Assembly (NCBI GenBank): GCA_028698335.1
Contig: JAQVDP010000009.1
Span: 1-64,000, forward strand
Origin: Nevskiales bacterium
GTDB taxonomy: Bacteria > Pseudomonadota > Gammaproteobacteria > Nevskiales > Nevskiaceae
Reading direction: 5' to 3'
Length of the DNA: 64,000 nucleotides
The translations under genes and the position numbers were made by a program. Below the pieces are notes generated by a model. It had not been told where the DNA came from and made no database searches. It worked only from the letters and a program-made list of their open reading frames with translations. Shown in pieces: positions 8,692 through 19,893 of this stretch. Within the stretch, counting starts at the first letter, position 1. Each line of letters begins with the position of its first letter.

Positions 8692-9525
8692 TCAGTCGGA
8701 ATACTTCGGCGCGCGCTTTTCCATCTGCGCGCTGACCGCCTCGCGGATGTCGTGGCCCATGAGCATGCCGGCGTTCCACGCGGCGGTGTAGGCGAGGCCG
8801 TCGCGCACATCGTGGTCGCGCGCCCACAGCAGGTTGCGCTTGATGCCGCGCACGGTGGTCGGCGGCTTGGCGGCGATGGTGTGCGCGAGCTGGCGCGCGG
8901 TGGCCAGCAGCTCCTCGCGATCCGCGCAGACGCGCGAGACCAGCCCGAGCGCCAGTGCCTTGTCGCCGTCGAAGGTCTCGCCGGTCAGGCTCAGCTCCGC
9001 GGTGGCCGAATAGCCGATGACGTGGCGCAGGCGCTGCAGCGTGCCGACATCCGGCACCACGGCCATGTCCACTTCCTTGATGCAGAAGCGCGCGTCCCGC
9101 GTGGCGATGCGGATGTCGCAGGCGCCGATCATGTCGACCCCGGCGCCGACGCAGGCACCGTGCACCGCGGCGATCAGCGGCACGCGCAGCTGCTCGCAGG
9201 CGTTCAGCGCGGCCTGGGCGTGCTCGATGAAGGCGTGGACCTTCTCGCGCGCCCGCGACGGGCAGGCCTGCGGATCGCTGACCACCCCGTCGAGCCACTG
9301 CAGGATCGACAGATCGATGCCGGCGCAGAAGTGCTTGCCGTCGCCGCACAGGATCGCAGCGCGCAGCGAGGGTTGTGCGCTCATCCACGCCAGTGCCTTG
9401 GGGAACTCGTCCCACATCGGCAGGTTCATGGCGTTGGCGCGGTCCGGCCGGGCCATGTGCAGGATGCCGATCGGGCCGTCGAGTTCGATCCGGACGGTTT
9501 CGAAGCTGGGGATGTCGGTATTCAT
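8692..9525 (-). CDS. Delta(3,5)-delta(2,4)-dienoyl-CoA isomerase, crotonase family
   Basis: 277 residues of crotonase fold. Oxyanion-hole segments are 'GKHFCAGIDL' (about 63-72) and 'VHGACVGAGVDMIGACDIR'. D131, E151 (CIKEVD) and D159 (PDVGTLQRL) have the same spacing as the catalytic D176/E196/D204 of rat ECH1, as I recall it. That points to a dienoyl-CoA isomerase of unsaturated fatty-acid beta-oxidation rather than a hydratase. It stands alone, convergent with phnA. The start at 9525 was chosen over a Met four codons upstream because it begins the conserved region. Confidence 0.85.
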   Translation of the reverse strand: MNTDIPSFETVRIELDGPIGILHMARPDRANAMNLPMWDEFPKALAWMSAQPSLRAAILCGDGKHFCAGIDLSILQWLDGVVSDPQACPSRAREKVHAFIEHAQAALNACEQLRVPLIAAVHGACVGAGVDMIGACDIRIATRDARFCIKEVDMAVVPDVGTLQRLRHVIGYSATAELSLTGETFDGDKALALGLVSRVCADREELLATARQLAHTIAAKPPTTVRGIKRNLLWARDHDVRDGLAYTAAWNAGMLMGHDIREAVSAQMEKRAPKYSD

Positions 9526-9801
9526 GCGGCCAAGCATACGGTCAAACCCCCGCCAACCCGCACAACTTTCGTTGGGGGGTGAAGGCCGGTCACCGGAGGT
9601 GAGCTGAAGCCACAGTGTGGCTTCAGCAGGCCTGAACGCCCGAGCGTGAGCGAGGGCCGGAAAGCACGTGCGGATCGCCGCGCTCCTGCAAGGACCAACG
9701 CTGTTGCGGGAGTCGATGCGGAAAGGCGCTGGGGAGGGGGCGCAAGAAGATGCGCCAAAGCCTGAGGTGTGGCTGTGTCGGCCCGAACGCGCGTTAAACC
9801 G

Positions 9802-10020
<219 letters not shown>

Positions 10021-10104
10021 ACACGAAAACGGTTTTGAAGGGCGCGAAGTGTACCGGACGCCCGCGGTCAATAAAAGCGCCGCGCATGCGCGGCGGGTGC
10101 CGGA

Positions 10105-10503
10105 TCAGTCGTCCGGAAACAGCTTGAGCAGAGACTCGAGCTCGTCGCGCAGCGCCTTGATCTCCTCGGAGCGGTTCGCCGTCGGCGTCTTGCCGGTGCC
10201 CGGCGGTACGTCGTTGGCGGCGCCACCGCGGGCCATCTCCTTGAGGCGCTGGCGCGCGCCGCCGATGGTGAAGCCCTGCTCGTAGAGCAGGCTGCGGATG
10301 CGGCGCACCATCAGCACGTCGTCCTGCTGGTAGTAGCGACGGTTGCCGCGGCGCTTGATCGGCTTGAGCTGCGGGAACTCCTGTTCCCAGTAGCGCAGGA
10401 CGTGCGGCTTGACGTCACACAGCTCGCTGACCTCGCCGATGGCGAAGTAGCGTTTGCGCGGAATCTCCGGCAGGTCGGCGGTGGCCTTAGCGGGCTGGGA
10501 CAT
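10105..10503 (-). CDS. MerR-family regulator encoded after ihfA
   Basis: 132 residues. The N-terminal MerR HTH is '[41 protein letters not shown]' (about 18-58), followed by a helical tail. There is no cysteine-rich metal-binding loop, so it is not a typical metal sensor. Genes of this type commonly follow ihfA in gammaproteobacteria. It overlaps the ihfA 3' end by 17 bp, implying cotranscription and coupled translation. Targets are unknown. Confidence 0.9.
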   Translation of the reverse strand: MSQPAKATADLPEIPRKRYFAIGEVSELCDVKPHVLRYWEQEFPQLKPIKRRGNRRYYQQDDVLMVRRIRSLLYEQGFTIGGARQRLKEMARGGAANDVPPGTGKTPTANRSEEIKALRDELESLLKLFPDD

Positions 10504-10783
10504 CGGCCTCCACTCTCAGGCGCAGCTTCTGACCGGGGCGGAAGGTGACGACACGACGGGCGGAAATGGGGATCTCCTCGCCGGTCTTGGGATTGCGGCC
10601 GGGGCGCTGGTTCTTGGAGCGCAGCTCGAAATTACCGAAGCCGGAGAGCTTCACTTCCTCCCCGGCCTCCAGGCGCTCGCGGATCGCCTCGAAGAAGAGG
10701 TCCACGAATTCCTTGGCTTCGCGCTTGTTGAGTCCAAGCTCGTCAAACAGCGCCTCGGCAAGTTCGGCCTTGGTCAACGCCAC
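10487..10783 (-). CDS. ihfA: Integration host factor subunit alpha
   Basis: 98 residues, the usual IHF-alpha size. It matches the HU/IHF fold: '[32 protein letters not shown]' helices, then '[44 protein letters not shown]', whose Pro lies at the DNA-intercalating tip. It bends DNA in complex with IHF-beta (not in the window). It is 23 bp after pheT, completing the conserved pheS-pheT-ihfA order. Confidence 0.97.
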   Translation of the reverse strand: MALTKAELAEALFDELGLNKREAKEFVDLFFEAIRERLEAGEEVKLSGFGNFELRSKNQRPGRNPKTGEEIPISARRVVTFRPGQKLRLRVEADVPAR

Positions 10784-10806
10784 GTTCTGTCCCGATCCCT
10801 TCGGAG

Positions 10807-13176
10807 TTACTGACGAATGACCGCGCCAAGGTCCCGAGCCAGTGCTTCGGTGATGGAGGCGGTCGCTGCGTCGATTTCTTCAACGGTTAGCGTGCGTGAA
10901 CGGTCATTAAAAATCAACCCTAACGCAACGCTTTTACTGGATTTTCCTACGTTCTCGCCGCGATAGATGTCGAACACCCAGGCTTTCTGCAGCAACGGAC
11001 CGCCGGCGGCGCGGGCACCGTCGACGAGCTGTGCGGCGCTCACCGCCTCGTCGACGACCACGGCCAGATCGCGCCGCGACGACGGAAATTCGGACAGCGC
11101 CTCGGGGTGCGGCACGTCGATGTTGGCCAGTCCGGCCCAGTCGAGTTCGAACACCAGCGGGGCTTCCGGCAGGTCGAGCTCCTGAACGATGCGGGGGTGC
11201 AGCTCGCCGGCCCAGCCGACGACGTTGTCGCCGCGGCGGATGCGGGCGCTGCGGCCCGGATGCAGGGCGGGGTGCTCGGCGGCCTCGAAGCGGTACTCGG
11301 CGCTGGCGCGGCCGAACAGGCTCTCGACGTCCGCCTTGATGTCGAAGAAGTCGGTCGGGCGCTCGGGCTGTCCCCACTGCTCGGGGAAGGCGCTGCCGGC
11401 GGCCAGGCCGCCCACGCGCAGGGTCTCGACGACCTCGCCGTTGTCGAGCGCGAAGCAGACGCCGGTCTCGAACAGGCGGATGCGGCTGACCTGGCGCTGG
11501 CGGTTGTGCAGCCACGCCGGGATCATGCCGGCCCACAGCGTGGTGCGCATGACCGACAGCGGATCGGCGATCGGGTTGTCCAGCGGCACCGCGGTGTCGT
11601 CCGGGTTCAGCGTGGTCTGCATCTCCGGTTCGGCGAAGGCCAGCGAGACGATCTCCTGCCAGCCGCGGGCGGCGAGGGTGTCGCGTGCGGTCGCCAGCGG
11701 TCGCTGCGCCTCGGCCGACCGGGCCGGTGCGATCGCGGCCAGATACGGCTTGCCGGGGATGTTGTCGTAGCCGTACAGGCGGGCGACTTCCTCGATCAGA
11801 TCGACCTCGATGCGCAGGTCGTAGCGATGGCTCGGGATGCGCGCCATCCAGGCGTCGCCGATCTCGTTGCGCGTGGTGATGCCGAGCCGGGCCAGCAGCG
11901 CCTCGACGTCCTTGGCCGGGATCGTATGTCCGAGCAGCTGGTTGAGGCGGGCGTGGCGCAGGCGGATGGTCACCGGCTCCGGCTGGGTGCGGCCGGCCTG
12001 GGCGATCGGATGCACCTCGCCGCCGCAGATGTCGGCGATCAGTTGCGAGGCGCGGTCGATGCCGGTGCGGTGCAGCGCCGGATCGACGCCGCGCTCGTAG
12101 CGGTAGGACGCGTCGGAGGTCAGCTTGTGGCGCCGCGCGGTGCCGACGATCGCGGTCGGGGCGAAACAGGCCGATTCCAGGAAGATCGCGGTGGTGGCGT
12201 CGGTGACGCCGGAGTCCCGGCCGCCCATGACGCCGGCCAGGGCGATCGGGCCATTGTCGTCGGTGATCAGCAGCTCGCCGTTGTCGAGCGTGAGCTGTTC
12301 GCCGGTCAGCACGGTGATCTGCTCGCCCGGTTTGGCGCGGCGCACGCAGATCGAGCTGCCCAGCTTCTCGCGGTCGAAGGCGTGCAGCGGCTGGCCGAGT
12401 TCGAGCATCACGTAGTTGGTGATGTCGACCACCGGATGGATGCAGCGCAGGCCGCTGCGGCGCAGGCGCTCGCGCATCCAGTCCGGCGTGCGCGCTTTCG
12501 GGTTGATCTTGGTGATGATGCGGCCCGAGTAGGTCGGGCAGGTGGCCGGATCCTCGACGTCCACGCGCAGGCGCTGGTCGCCGACGACGACCGCCGGCGG
12601 CAGCGTCGGCCGCTTCATGTTGACGTCGAACAGCGCCGCGACATCGCGGGCGAGGCCGAGCGCCGACAGGCAGTCGCCACGGTTCGGCGTGATCTCGAGG
12701 TCGAGGATGTTGTCCTGCAGGTTCAGGTAGTCGGTGATCGGCTGACCCGGCTTGGCGCCGGCGTCGAGTTCGAGCAGGCCGTCGGAGCGGTCCGACAGCG
12801 CCAGTTCCTGTGCCGAGCAGAGCATGCCGTAGCTCTCGACGCCGCGCAGCTTGGCCGCGGTGATCTCCATGCCGCCCGGCAGGCGCGCGCCGACCAGCGC
12901 GCAGGGCGCATGCAGCCCGGCGCGGGCGTTCGGCGCGCCGCAGACGATCTGCCGGGGCTCGCCGTCGCCGACGTCGACGCTGCAGACCTGCAGGCGGTCG
13001 GCCTGCGGGTGCTTCTCGGCGCTGATGATGCGGCCGACGACGACCTTGTCCGGCAGGGTGTCCACCGCCGGTTCGATCTCCAGTTCCAGGCCGCCCATGA
13101 TCAGGCGGGCGGCGATTTCCTCAATGCCGGCGCTGGGGTTGACCCACTCGCGCAGCCAGTTTTCGCTCAGTTTCAT
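10807..13176 (-). CDS. pheT: Phenylalanyl-tRNA synthetase beta subunit
   Basis: 789 residues, the normal bacterial PheT length. N-terminal [14 protein letters not shown] and the tRNA-binding OB domain (about 40-150) come first, then the B3/B4 and B5 domains. The C-terminal anticodon-binding ferredoxin fold ends '[24 protein letters not shown]'. It forms the alpha2-beta2 enzyme with PheS and edits Tyr-tRNA(Phe) through the B3/B4 domain. It lies 39 bp after pheS. The opposite strand is also open over this length, a GC-rich artefact. Confidence 0.97.
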   Translation of the reverse strand: MKLSENWLREWVNPSAGIEEIAARLIMGGLELEIEPAVDTLPDKVVVGRIISAEKHPQADRLQVCSVDVGDGEPRQIVCGAPNARAGLHAPCALVGARLPGGMEITAAKLRGVESYGMLCSAQELALSDRSDGLLELDAGAKPGQPITDYLNLQDNILDLEITPNRGDCLSALGLARDVAALFDVNMKRPTLPPAVVVGDQRLRVDVEDPATCPTYSGRIITKINPKARTPDWMRERLRRSGLRCIHPVVDITNYVMLELGQPLHAFDREKLGSSICVRRAKPGEQITVLTGEQLTLDNGELLITDDNGPIALAGVMGGRDSGVTDATTAIFLESACFAPTAIVGTARRHKLTSDASYRYERGVDPALHRTGIDRASQLIADICGGEVHPIAQAGRTQPEPVTIRLRHARLNQLLGHTIPAKDVEALLARLGITTRNEIGDAWMARIPSHRYDLRIEVDLIEEVARLYGYDNIPGKPYLAAIAPARSAEAQRPLATARDTLAARGWQEIVSLAFAEPEMQTTLNPDDTAVPLDNPIADPLSVMRTTLWAGMIPAWLHNRQRQVSRIRLFETGVCFALDNGEVVETLRVGGLAAGSAFPEQWGQPERPTDFFDIKADVESLFGRASAEYRFEAAEHPALHPGRSARIRRGDNVVGWAGELHPRIVQELDLPEAPLVFELDWAGLANIDVPHPEALSEFPSSRRDLAVVVDEAVSAAQLVDGARAAGGPLLQKAWVFDIYRGENVGKSSKSVALGLIFNDRSRTLTVEEIDAATASITEALARDLGAVIRQ

Positions 13177-13215
13177 CGCTGTTCGTATCCGTGTTCTGCT
13201 AGCGAGGGCGGGGCT

Positions 13216-14220
<1,005 letters not shown>

Positions 14221-14232
14221 TCAGAAATACAA

Positions 14233-14261
14233 AAGGGGAACGGCTGGGCGCCGCTCCCCTT
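14233..14261 (-). terminator. Terminator or attenuator between rplT and pheS
   Basis: Minus-strand stem AAGGGGAGCGGC / GCCGTTCCCCTT (12 bp with one G-U pair), 5-nt loop, then TTTTGTATTT. It sits in the 87-bp gap just before pheS, where E. coli has the pheM attenuator. I do not see a Phe-rich leader peptide, so it may be a plain partial terminator. Confidence 0.75.
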
Positions 14262-14292
14262 CATTGCGTACAGCAAGTACGACAGGTCTGGC

Positions 14293-14655
14293 TTAGGCGA
14301 CGCCGAGCTGGGCTTTGGCCTGGGCCACCAGAGCGCCGAAGGTCACCTTGTCGTTCATCGCCAGATCCGCGAGGACCTTGCGATCAAGGGCGACGCCGGC
14401 CTTGGCGAGCCCGTTCATAAATCGGCTGTACGACAGACCCAGTTCCTTGCTCGCGGCACCGATGCGGATGATCCACAGGGCGCGGAACTCGCGCTTCTTG
14501 ACGCGACGGTCACGGTAGGCGTACTGGCCGGACTTGATGACCTGCTGCTTGGCCGAGCGGAACTGACGGGACTTGGAGCCGTAGTAACCCTTGGCCTTCT
14601 TGAGGACTTTCTTGTGCTTTGCGCGGGCGGTGACGCCCCTCTTGACGCGTGCCAT
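14293..14655 (-). CDS. rplT: 50S ribosomal protein L20
   Basis: 120 residues, typical L20: [29 protein letters not shown] at the basic N-terminal extension, which threads into 23S rRNA, and a globular C-terminal part ending '[15 protein letters not shown]'. It is needed early in 50S assembly. In E. coli L20 also represses its own operon through the rpmI leader. It lies 20 bp after rpmI. Confidence 0.98.
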   Translation of the reverse strand: MARVKRGVTARAKHKKVLKKAKGYYGSKSRQFRSAKQQVIKSGQYAYRDRRVKKREFRALWIIRIGAASKELGLSYSRFMNGLAKAGVALDRKVLADLAMNDKVTFGALVAQAKAQLGVA

Positions 14656-14675
14656 GTGCGGTTCTCCCTATTCGG

Positions 14676-14873
14676 TTAGGCGTACGGAAGCATCTGACGG
14701 ACTTCACGGACGTCCGACGCATGGATCTGCGTCTCGCCGCGCAGCTGACGAATGCGCTTCGCCGGCTTCTTGGTCAGGATGTGGCGCTTGTGCGAATGGG
14801 AACGCTTGAAGCCGCCTTTGCCGGTCTTGGCAAAGCGCTTGGCCGCGCTTTTCACGGTTTTCAACTTCGGCAT
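14676..14873 (-). CDS. rpmI: 50S ribosomal protein L35
   Basis: 65 residues, full length: [20 protein letters not shown], then '[23 protein letters not shown]'. The 170-bp gap to infC is longer than in E. coli and could hold an L20-responsive leader; I see GC-rich hairpin potential there but no definite structure. Confidence 0.98.
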   Translation of the reverse strand: MPKLKTVKSAAKRFAKTGKGGFKRSHSHKRHILTKKPAKRIRQLRGETQIHASDVREVRQMLPYA

Positions 14874-15043
14874 TGTTTACTCCTAATAAAGGTCCATTGC
14901 CGGCTTCGCATCCCTGCCGAGGAGCTGACCGGGCCTCGTTTCCATCAGATGGAGTCGAGGACTTCCTTGCTGCTGCGGGCCGACCCGAACCGGGGCGTCC
15001 CGCCATGTCGGGCGAACGTGCCGCCAGACGTGAACCGCGTATT

Positions 15044-15562
<519 letters not shown>

Positions 15563-15715
15563 GCGAAATCTCCCGATTCATTCCGAATAGACAAGCCCCA
15601 CCTCCGCCCGCAGGGCATCGGTGCATGCGGATGGAGGGGAGTTTGGGTCGCGCATTGTAAGGTCGCTTGACACGCTTCACAAGCGTGGATCCGCGTCGTC
15701 CGGGTTCGGCGCTGA

Positions 15716-15729
15716 TTGACGCGGGTCAA
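15716..15729 (+). promoter_or_regulatory. FNR/ANR box upstream of hemN
   Basis: TTGACGCGGGTCAA, an exact TTGAY-N4-RTCAA match, 44-bp centre-to-start distance from hemN. hemN is a classic FNR/ANR target. Confidence 0.82.
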
Positions 15730-15766
15730 TGCGGCTGCAGGGGGTGATCCCCGAGCCTGTGCGCCA

Positions 15767-17176
15767 ATGACAGACCAAATGAGCCACGCCGTGCAGACCG
15801 TTCCAGAATTCAAACCGGACCTGATCCGCCGTTACAGCGCGCCGGTGCCGCGGTACACCTCGTATCCGACGGCCCTGCAGTTCGACGCCCGGTTCGGCGA
15901 GGACGATCTGGTACGCGCGATCGAGCGCAGCGATACCGACCCGCTGTCGGTCTACATCCACGTGCCGTTCTGCTCCAGCCCCTGCTACTACTGCGGCTGC
16001 ACGCGCCTGATCACGCGCCAGCCCGAGAAGATCGAGCAGTACGTCAAGCGTCTGGTCCACGAGATCGCGCTGCAGGGGCAGTTGTTCGGCCGGCGCCGGT
16101 CGATCCGCCAGCTGCATTTCGGTGGCGGCACGCCGACGATCCTGACGGCGAGCCAGTTCGGCCGCATCATCGGGGCGCTGGACTACCACTTCGGGCTGAG
16201 TGAGAGCGAGGACCGCGAGTACTCGATCGAGATCGATCCGCGCACCCTCGAGGACGAGACCCTCGCCGGTCTGGCGGCGTTGGGATTCAACCGGGTCAGT
16301 TTCGGCGTCCAGGACCTGAATGCCGACGTGCAGGATGCGATCAACCGCGTGCAGCCGGCGGAGCTGAGCTGGCGCGCGATCCGTCAGGCGCGCGAGGCCG
16401 GCTTCAAGTCGGTGTCGCTGGACCTGATCTACGGGCTGCCGAAGCAGACCCTCGAATCGTTCACCGAGACGCTGGCCGCGGTGGCCGACGCCGGCCCGGA
16501 CCGGATCGCGGTCTACGCCTACGCGCACATGCCCCACCTGTTCAAGGCGCAGCGCCAGATCAGGCTCAAGGATCTGCCGACGCCGGATCAGCGCATGGAA
16601 CTGCTGCAGCGCTCGATCGAGTTCCTGACCAGTCACGGTTACGTCTACATCGGCATGGATCACTTCGCGCGGCCGGACGACGATCTGGCGCGGGCGCTGG
16701 AGCACGGCGACCTGCAGCGCAACTTCCAGGGCTATTCGACCCAGGGTGGCAGCGACCTGCTCGGGCTCGGCATGAGCGCGATCAGCCGCATCGGCGACTG
16801 CTACAGCCAGAACACCAAGGACATGAAGCAGTACAACGCCGCCGTCGATTCCGGCCATCTGCCGATCGAACGCGGGTTGTGGCTGAGTCCGGAGGACCAG
16901 CTGCGGCGACGGGTGATCGAGGATCTCATGTGCCGTGGCCAGGTCGACACCCGCGCGGTCGAGCGCGACTACGGCGTGCGCTTCGAGCGCCACTTCGCGC
17001 ACGAGCTGCAGCGCCTGATGGCGCTGGAGCAGGACGGACTGGTGTGCTGGGAGCATGAGGCGATCCGGGTGACGCCGGCCGGGCGCCTGCTCGCGCGCAA
17101 TGTCGCCCAGGTCTTCGACGCCTACAGCCCGCCGCCCACCGTCACCGGTGTGCAGCGGCATGCCCAGGCCATCTGA
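15767..17176 (+). CDS. hemN: Oxygen-independent coproporphyrinogen III dehydrogenase
   Basis: 469 residues. Radical-SAM enzyme of heme synthesis, used when O2 is too low for HemF: it decarboxylates coproporphyrinogen III to protoporphyrinogen IX. C69, C73, C76 and C78 in FCSSPCYYCGC are the HemN-type CX3CX2CXC cluster site. 'HFGGGTPT' follows, and 'GYSTQGG' is typical of true HemN. An exact FNR box lies upstream. The start at 15767 (MTDQMSHAVQ) is the most upstream ATG clear of that box; 15779 is an alternative. Confidence 0.95.
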   Translation: MTDQMSHAVQTVPEFKPDLIRRYSAPVPRYTSYPTALQFDARFGEDDLVRAIERSDTDPLSVYIHVPFCSSPCYYCGCTRLITRQPEKIEQYVKRLVHEIALQGQLFGRRRSIRQLHFGGGTPTILTASQFGRIIGALDYHFGLSESEDREYSIEIDPRTLEDETLAGLAALGFNRVSFGVQDLNADVQDAINRVQPAELSWRAIRQAREAGFKSVSLDLIYGLPKQTLESFTETLAAVADAGPDRIAVYAYAHMPHLFKAQRQIRLKDLPTPDQRMELLQRSIEFLTSHGYVYIGMDHFARPDDDLARALEHGDLQRNFQGYSTQGGSDLLGLGMSAISRIGDCYSQNTKDMKQYNAAVDSGHLPIERGLWLSPEDQLRRRVIEDLMCRGQVDTRAVERDYGVRFERHFAHELQRLMALEQDGLVCWEHEAIRVTPAGRLLARNVAQVFDAYSPPPTVTGVQRHAQAI

Positions 17177-17816
17177 GGGACGCCTGCCTGCGGTCCTGCT
17201 CGCGGTTTTCGCGCTCATCTGGACCGCGCTGGCGATCGCGCCCTGGTACCGCCAGGACTGGGCGCTGGAAAACGTGCTGGTCGTGGTCGGGGTTGCGGCG
17301 CTGGTCGCCCGGCACCGCCGCCATCCGTTCAGCGATCGTGCCTATGTCCTGCTGTTCTGTTTCGGCGTGCTGCACGAGATCGGCGCGCACTACACCTACG
17401 CCGAGGTGCCCTACGACCGCTGGGTCGAAGCCCTGTCCGGGCGCGGTCTGAACGACTGGCTGGACCTGCAGCGCAATCATTTCGACCGTCTGGTGCATTT
17501 CCTCTACGGGCTGCTGCTGTTCCGGCCGGCGCAGGAACTGCTGTGCGCCGACGGCTCGGTGCGGGGCTGGCGTGCGTGGCTGTTCCCGTTGAGCGTGCTG
17601 GCGGCCGGTTCGATGCTGTTCGAGCTGTTCGAGTGGGCCGCGGCCGAGGTTTTCGGCGGCGATCTCGGCCAGGCCTATCTGGGGACGCAGGGCGACATCT
17701 GGGATGCGCACAAGGACATGGCGCTGGCGCTGCTCGGTTCGCTGCTGACGGCGGCGGCGCTGGGGATCGCCGGGCGCGGCGCGGCGGCCGGAGACGGATC
17801 GGTCCGCAGCCGCTAA
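17160..17816 (+). CDS. DUF2238 (YjdF-like) inner membrane protein
   Basis: 218 residues, about six hydrophobic spans. Signature segments are 'VLHEIGAHYTYAEVPYDRW', 'RNHFDRLVHFLYGLLLFRPAQEL' and 'FELFEWAAAEVFGGDLGQAYLGTQGDIWDAHKDMALALLG', with conserved His, Glu and Asp in membrane-proximal positions. Function is unknown for the family. The ATG overlaps the hemN 3' end by 17 bp, so it is translated with hemN and probably shares its low-oxygen control. Confidence 0.82.
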   Translation: MPRPSEGRLPAVLLAVFALIWTALAIAPWYRQDWALENVLVVVGVAALVARHRRHPFSDRAYVLLFCFGVLHEIGAHYTYAEVPYDRWVEALSGRGLNDWLDLQRNHFDRLVHFLYGLLLFRPAQELLCADGSVRGWRAWLFPLSVLAAGSMLFELFEWAAAEVFGGDLGQAYLGTQGDIWDAHKDMALALLGSLLTAAALGIAGRGAAAGDGSVRSR

Positions 17817-17848
17817 GGTGCGGCTTTGTCCGCCTGCCGGAGCATCCG

Positions 17849-18220
17849 ATGCATGACTGGATCATTCTGCCGATGCTGTTGCTGGTCGCGATGGCCACGT
17901 GGCTGCTGTTGCGGCTGCGGCAGCAGCAGCGCCTGATCGACACGCTGCTGCAGGATCACGCACAGCTGACCGCGGCCTTCTCCAGACTGCCGGCGGATGC
18001 GGCGGCGCTGCTGCCCCGGGGCGGGGCGCCGCTGATCAGCGTCGAGATTCTCAATCCGATCGAACTGGCCGCGCGGGAGTCGCGCTTTGCCGGGCCGCTC
18101 GGCGCCGTCGTGCCGGGGGTCATCCGGCGCCGGGTCTACGAACGGACCGCACAGATCCTGCAGGATGAGCTGCTCAAGTCCGGTGTGCAGTCCGAGGTGC
18201 GGACCCATGGTCTGGCTTGA
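17849..18220 (+). CDS. Hypothetical protein with one N-terminal membrane helix
   Basis: 123 residues. MHDWIILPMLLLVAMATWLLL is a single membrane anchor, followed by a coiled segment (LRLRQQQRLIDTLLQDH) and a small soluble domain with 'LISVEILNPIELAARESRF' and 'YERTAQILQDELLKSGVQ'. The latter resembles phosphorylation- or lipid-independent helper domains seen in unannotated proteobacterial genes, but I cannot assign it. It overlaps the next gene by 14 bp. Confidence 0.65.
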   Translation: MHDWIILPMLLLVAMATWLLLRLRQQQRLIDTLLQDHAQLTAAFSRLPADAAALLPRGGAPLISVEILNPIELAARESRFAGPLGAVVPGVIRRRVYERTAQILQDELLKSGVQSEVRTHGLA

Positions 18221-18659
18221 GGGGCTGCTTCTGGCCGTTGCCGCTGTTCTGCTGCTGACGGCGGCCGGTCGGCTGCGGCACGTCGACGGCCGGATCAGGA
18301 CGGCCGCCGTCGCGTTGCGCCGCAGTGGTGCGGTCTGGGGCGAGCTGCGCGCCATCGTCCGGCTGCGGCAGCAGGTCGACGATCTGCAGCGGGTGGCGGA
18401 GTACACCGTCGATGCCGGAACGGCCACCGTGCAGAAGATCCATCAGGGGATCGCGGGGATTCCGTTCGGCGTCCTCGAGTCGATTCCGGCGACGCGCGGC
18501 GCTGCGCGCGTCGTCCGGCAGACCCACGACCTCATCGCCGGGGCGGTCTACGGTTCGATTCGCGGGGTCAATCGCGTCGTCGGCCGGGCGGCGCGGGAGG
18601 CGATCCGGACGCCGCCGACGGATCGACGGGACGACGGCGCCGGAGACGAGGCCGACTGA
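18207..18659 (+). CDS. Hypothetical membrane-anchored protein
   Basis: 150 residues. An N-terminal helix (MVWLEGLLLAVAAVLLLTAAG) is followed by a predicted coiled coil (about 22-60) and an amphipathic, Gly/Ala/Arg-rich tail with 'HDLIAGAVYGSIRGVNRVVGRAAREAI'. The ATG lies inside the preceding gene, implying translational coupling; the two probably work together. No family recognised. Confidence 0.62.
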   Translation: MVWLEGLLLAVAAVLLLTAAGRLRHVDGRIRTAAVALRRSGAVWGELRAIVRLRQQVDDLQRVAEYTVDAGTATVQKIHQGIAGIPFGVLESIPATRGAARVVRQTHDLIAGAVYGSIRGVNRVVGRAAREAIRTPPTDRRDDGAGDEAD

Positions 18660-18687
18660 GCGGCGTCACGGCTGCCGATCCGACGGG

Positions 18688-19893
18688 TCACGACGCGGTG
18701 TCGACGGCGATGCGCACGCCGTCGCGGATGCGGTCGTCCGGGAAGCTGACGACGCGATCACCGGCTGCCAGGCCCGTGCGGATTTCGGTGTAGAGCAGGC
18801 CGCGCGCGCCGGGTTCGACCGCACGCAGACGCGCGCGGTCTCCGTCGACGACGAAGACCGACCACTGCTCGCCGGCACTGCGGAACAGCGCGCTGTGCGG
18901 GATGCGCAACACGTCCGGCTGGTCGAGCAGGACGAAACGGGCCTCGACCCGATACGCGTCGCCGAGGCGCGTCCACTGCCCGGCCGGCGCGGTGATGTCG
19001 CAGATCACGCGGACCCGCTGCTCCTCGACGCCGAGCGCCGAGACCTTGGTGAACGCGACCGGCTCGACTTCGCGGACGCGTGCCGCCAGATCGGCGTCGC
19101 CGCCCCAGCGCTCCAGCCACACCGCCATGCCGGGACGGATCCGCACGGCGTCCGGGGACAGCACGTCGACGACGATCTCCAGCGAGTGCGGATCGCCGAT
19201 CGACAGGATCTCGGCGCCGGCCTGGACCACGCCCTCGTCCTCGCGGTGGATGGCCAGGATCGAGCCGCTGACCGGCGCGGCGACCTTGATCCGGTCGCCG
19301 CTTTCGCGGGCGCCGCCAGCGTATTGCAGCGCTGTTTCGGCGGCGACCCGTTCGTAGCGTGCGACCTCGATCGCGGACTGCGCCGAGGCAAGGTTGGCCG
19401 CGGTGCGGTCGGCTTCGGCCACGGCCTGATCGTACTGGTTGCGCGAGACCGCACCGGACTGCATCAGCGGTTTGAGCCGGGAGACCTCCCGGCGTGCGAA
19501 GTCGGCGCTGGCGGCGGCGGCCTGGGCCGCGGTCCGGGCCGCGCGCTCGGCGGCCTGCGCCCGCGCGACCGCGGCGGTGGCCTCGGCGCGCGCGCGGGCG
19601 TCGAGCGCGGAGGCCGGCAGCGGTTCGAGCTCGAACAGCAGCTGCCCGGCCTGGACCGGATCGCCGACGTGGTAGTCCAGGCGCGAGACGTAGCCGGTCA
19701 CCGGCGGGGTCACGGTGTAGCGCTCCCGGATCCGGGTGACGCCGTCCTCCTCGACGACGACCTGGACCGGGCCCCGCGCCACCTCCACCGCGCTGACGCC
19801 GACCGCGGGGCTGCGGTAGGCCAGCGCGATCGCGACGACGATGGCGGCGCCGATGGCGCCGGGCAGCAGGAGACGTCGGGTCATCGTATTCAT
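18688..19893 (-). CDS. Periplasmic adaptor (HlyD/MacA-type) of an ABC exporter
   Basis: 401 residues. N-terminal anchor is 'LLLPGAIGAAIVVAIALAY'; lipoyl-like halves flank a long Ala-rich coiled hairpin (about 100-190); then come a beta barrel and the 'GLAAGDRVVSFPDDRIRDGVRI' membrane-proximal end. It links the inner-membrane permease to an outer-membrane channel. The start codon overlaps the permease stop by 4 bp (ATGA). It is last in the usp-ATPase-permease-adaptor order. No TolC-like gene is adjacent. Confidence 0.88.
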   Translation of the reverse strand: MNTMTRRLLLPGAIGAAIVVAIALAYRSPAVGVSAVEVARGPVQVVVEEDGVTRIRERYTVTPPVTGYVSRLDYHVGDPVQAGQLLFELEPLPASALDARARAEATAAVARAQAAERAARTAAQAAAASADFARREVSRLKPLMQSGAVSRNQYDQAVAEADRTAANLASAQSAIEVARYERVAAETALQYAGGARESGDRIKVAAPVSGSILAIHREDEGVVQAGAEILSIGDPHSLEIVVDVLSPDAVRIRPGMAVWLERWGGDADLAARVREVEPVAFTKVSALGVEEQRVRVICDITAPAGQWTRLGDAYRVEARFVLLDQPDVLRIPHSALFRSAGEQWSVFVVDGDRARLRAVEPGARGLLYTEIRTGLAAGDRVVSFPDDRIRDGVRIAVDTAS

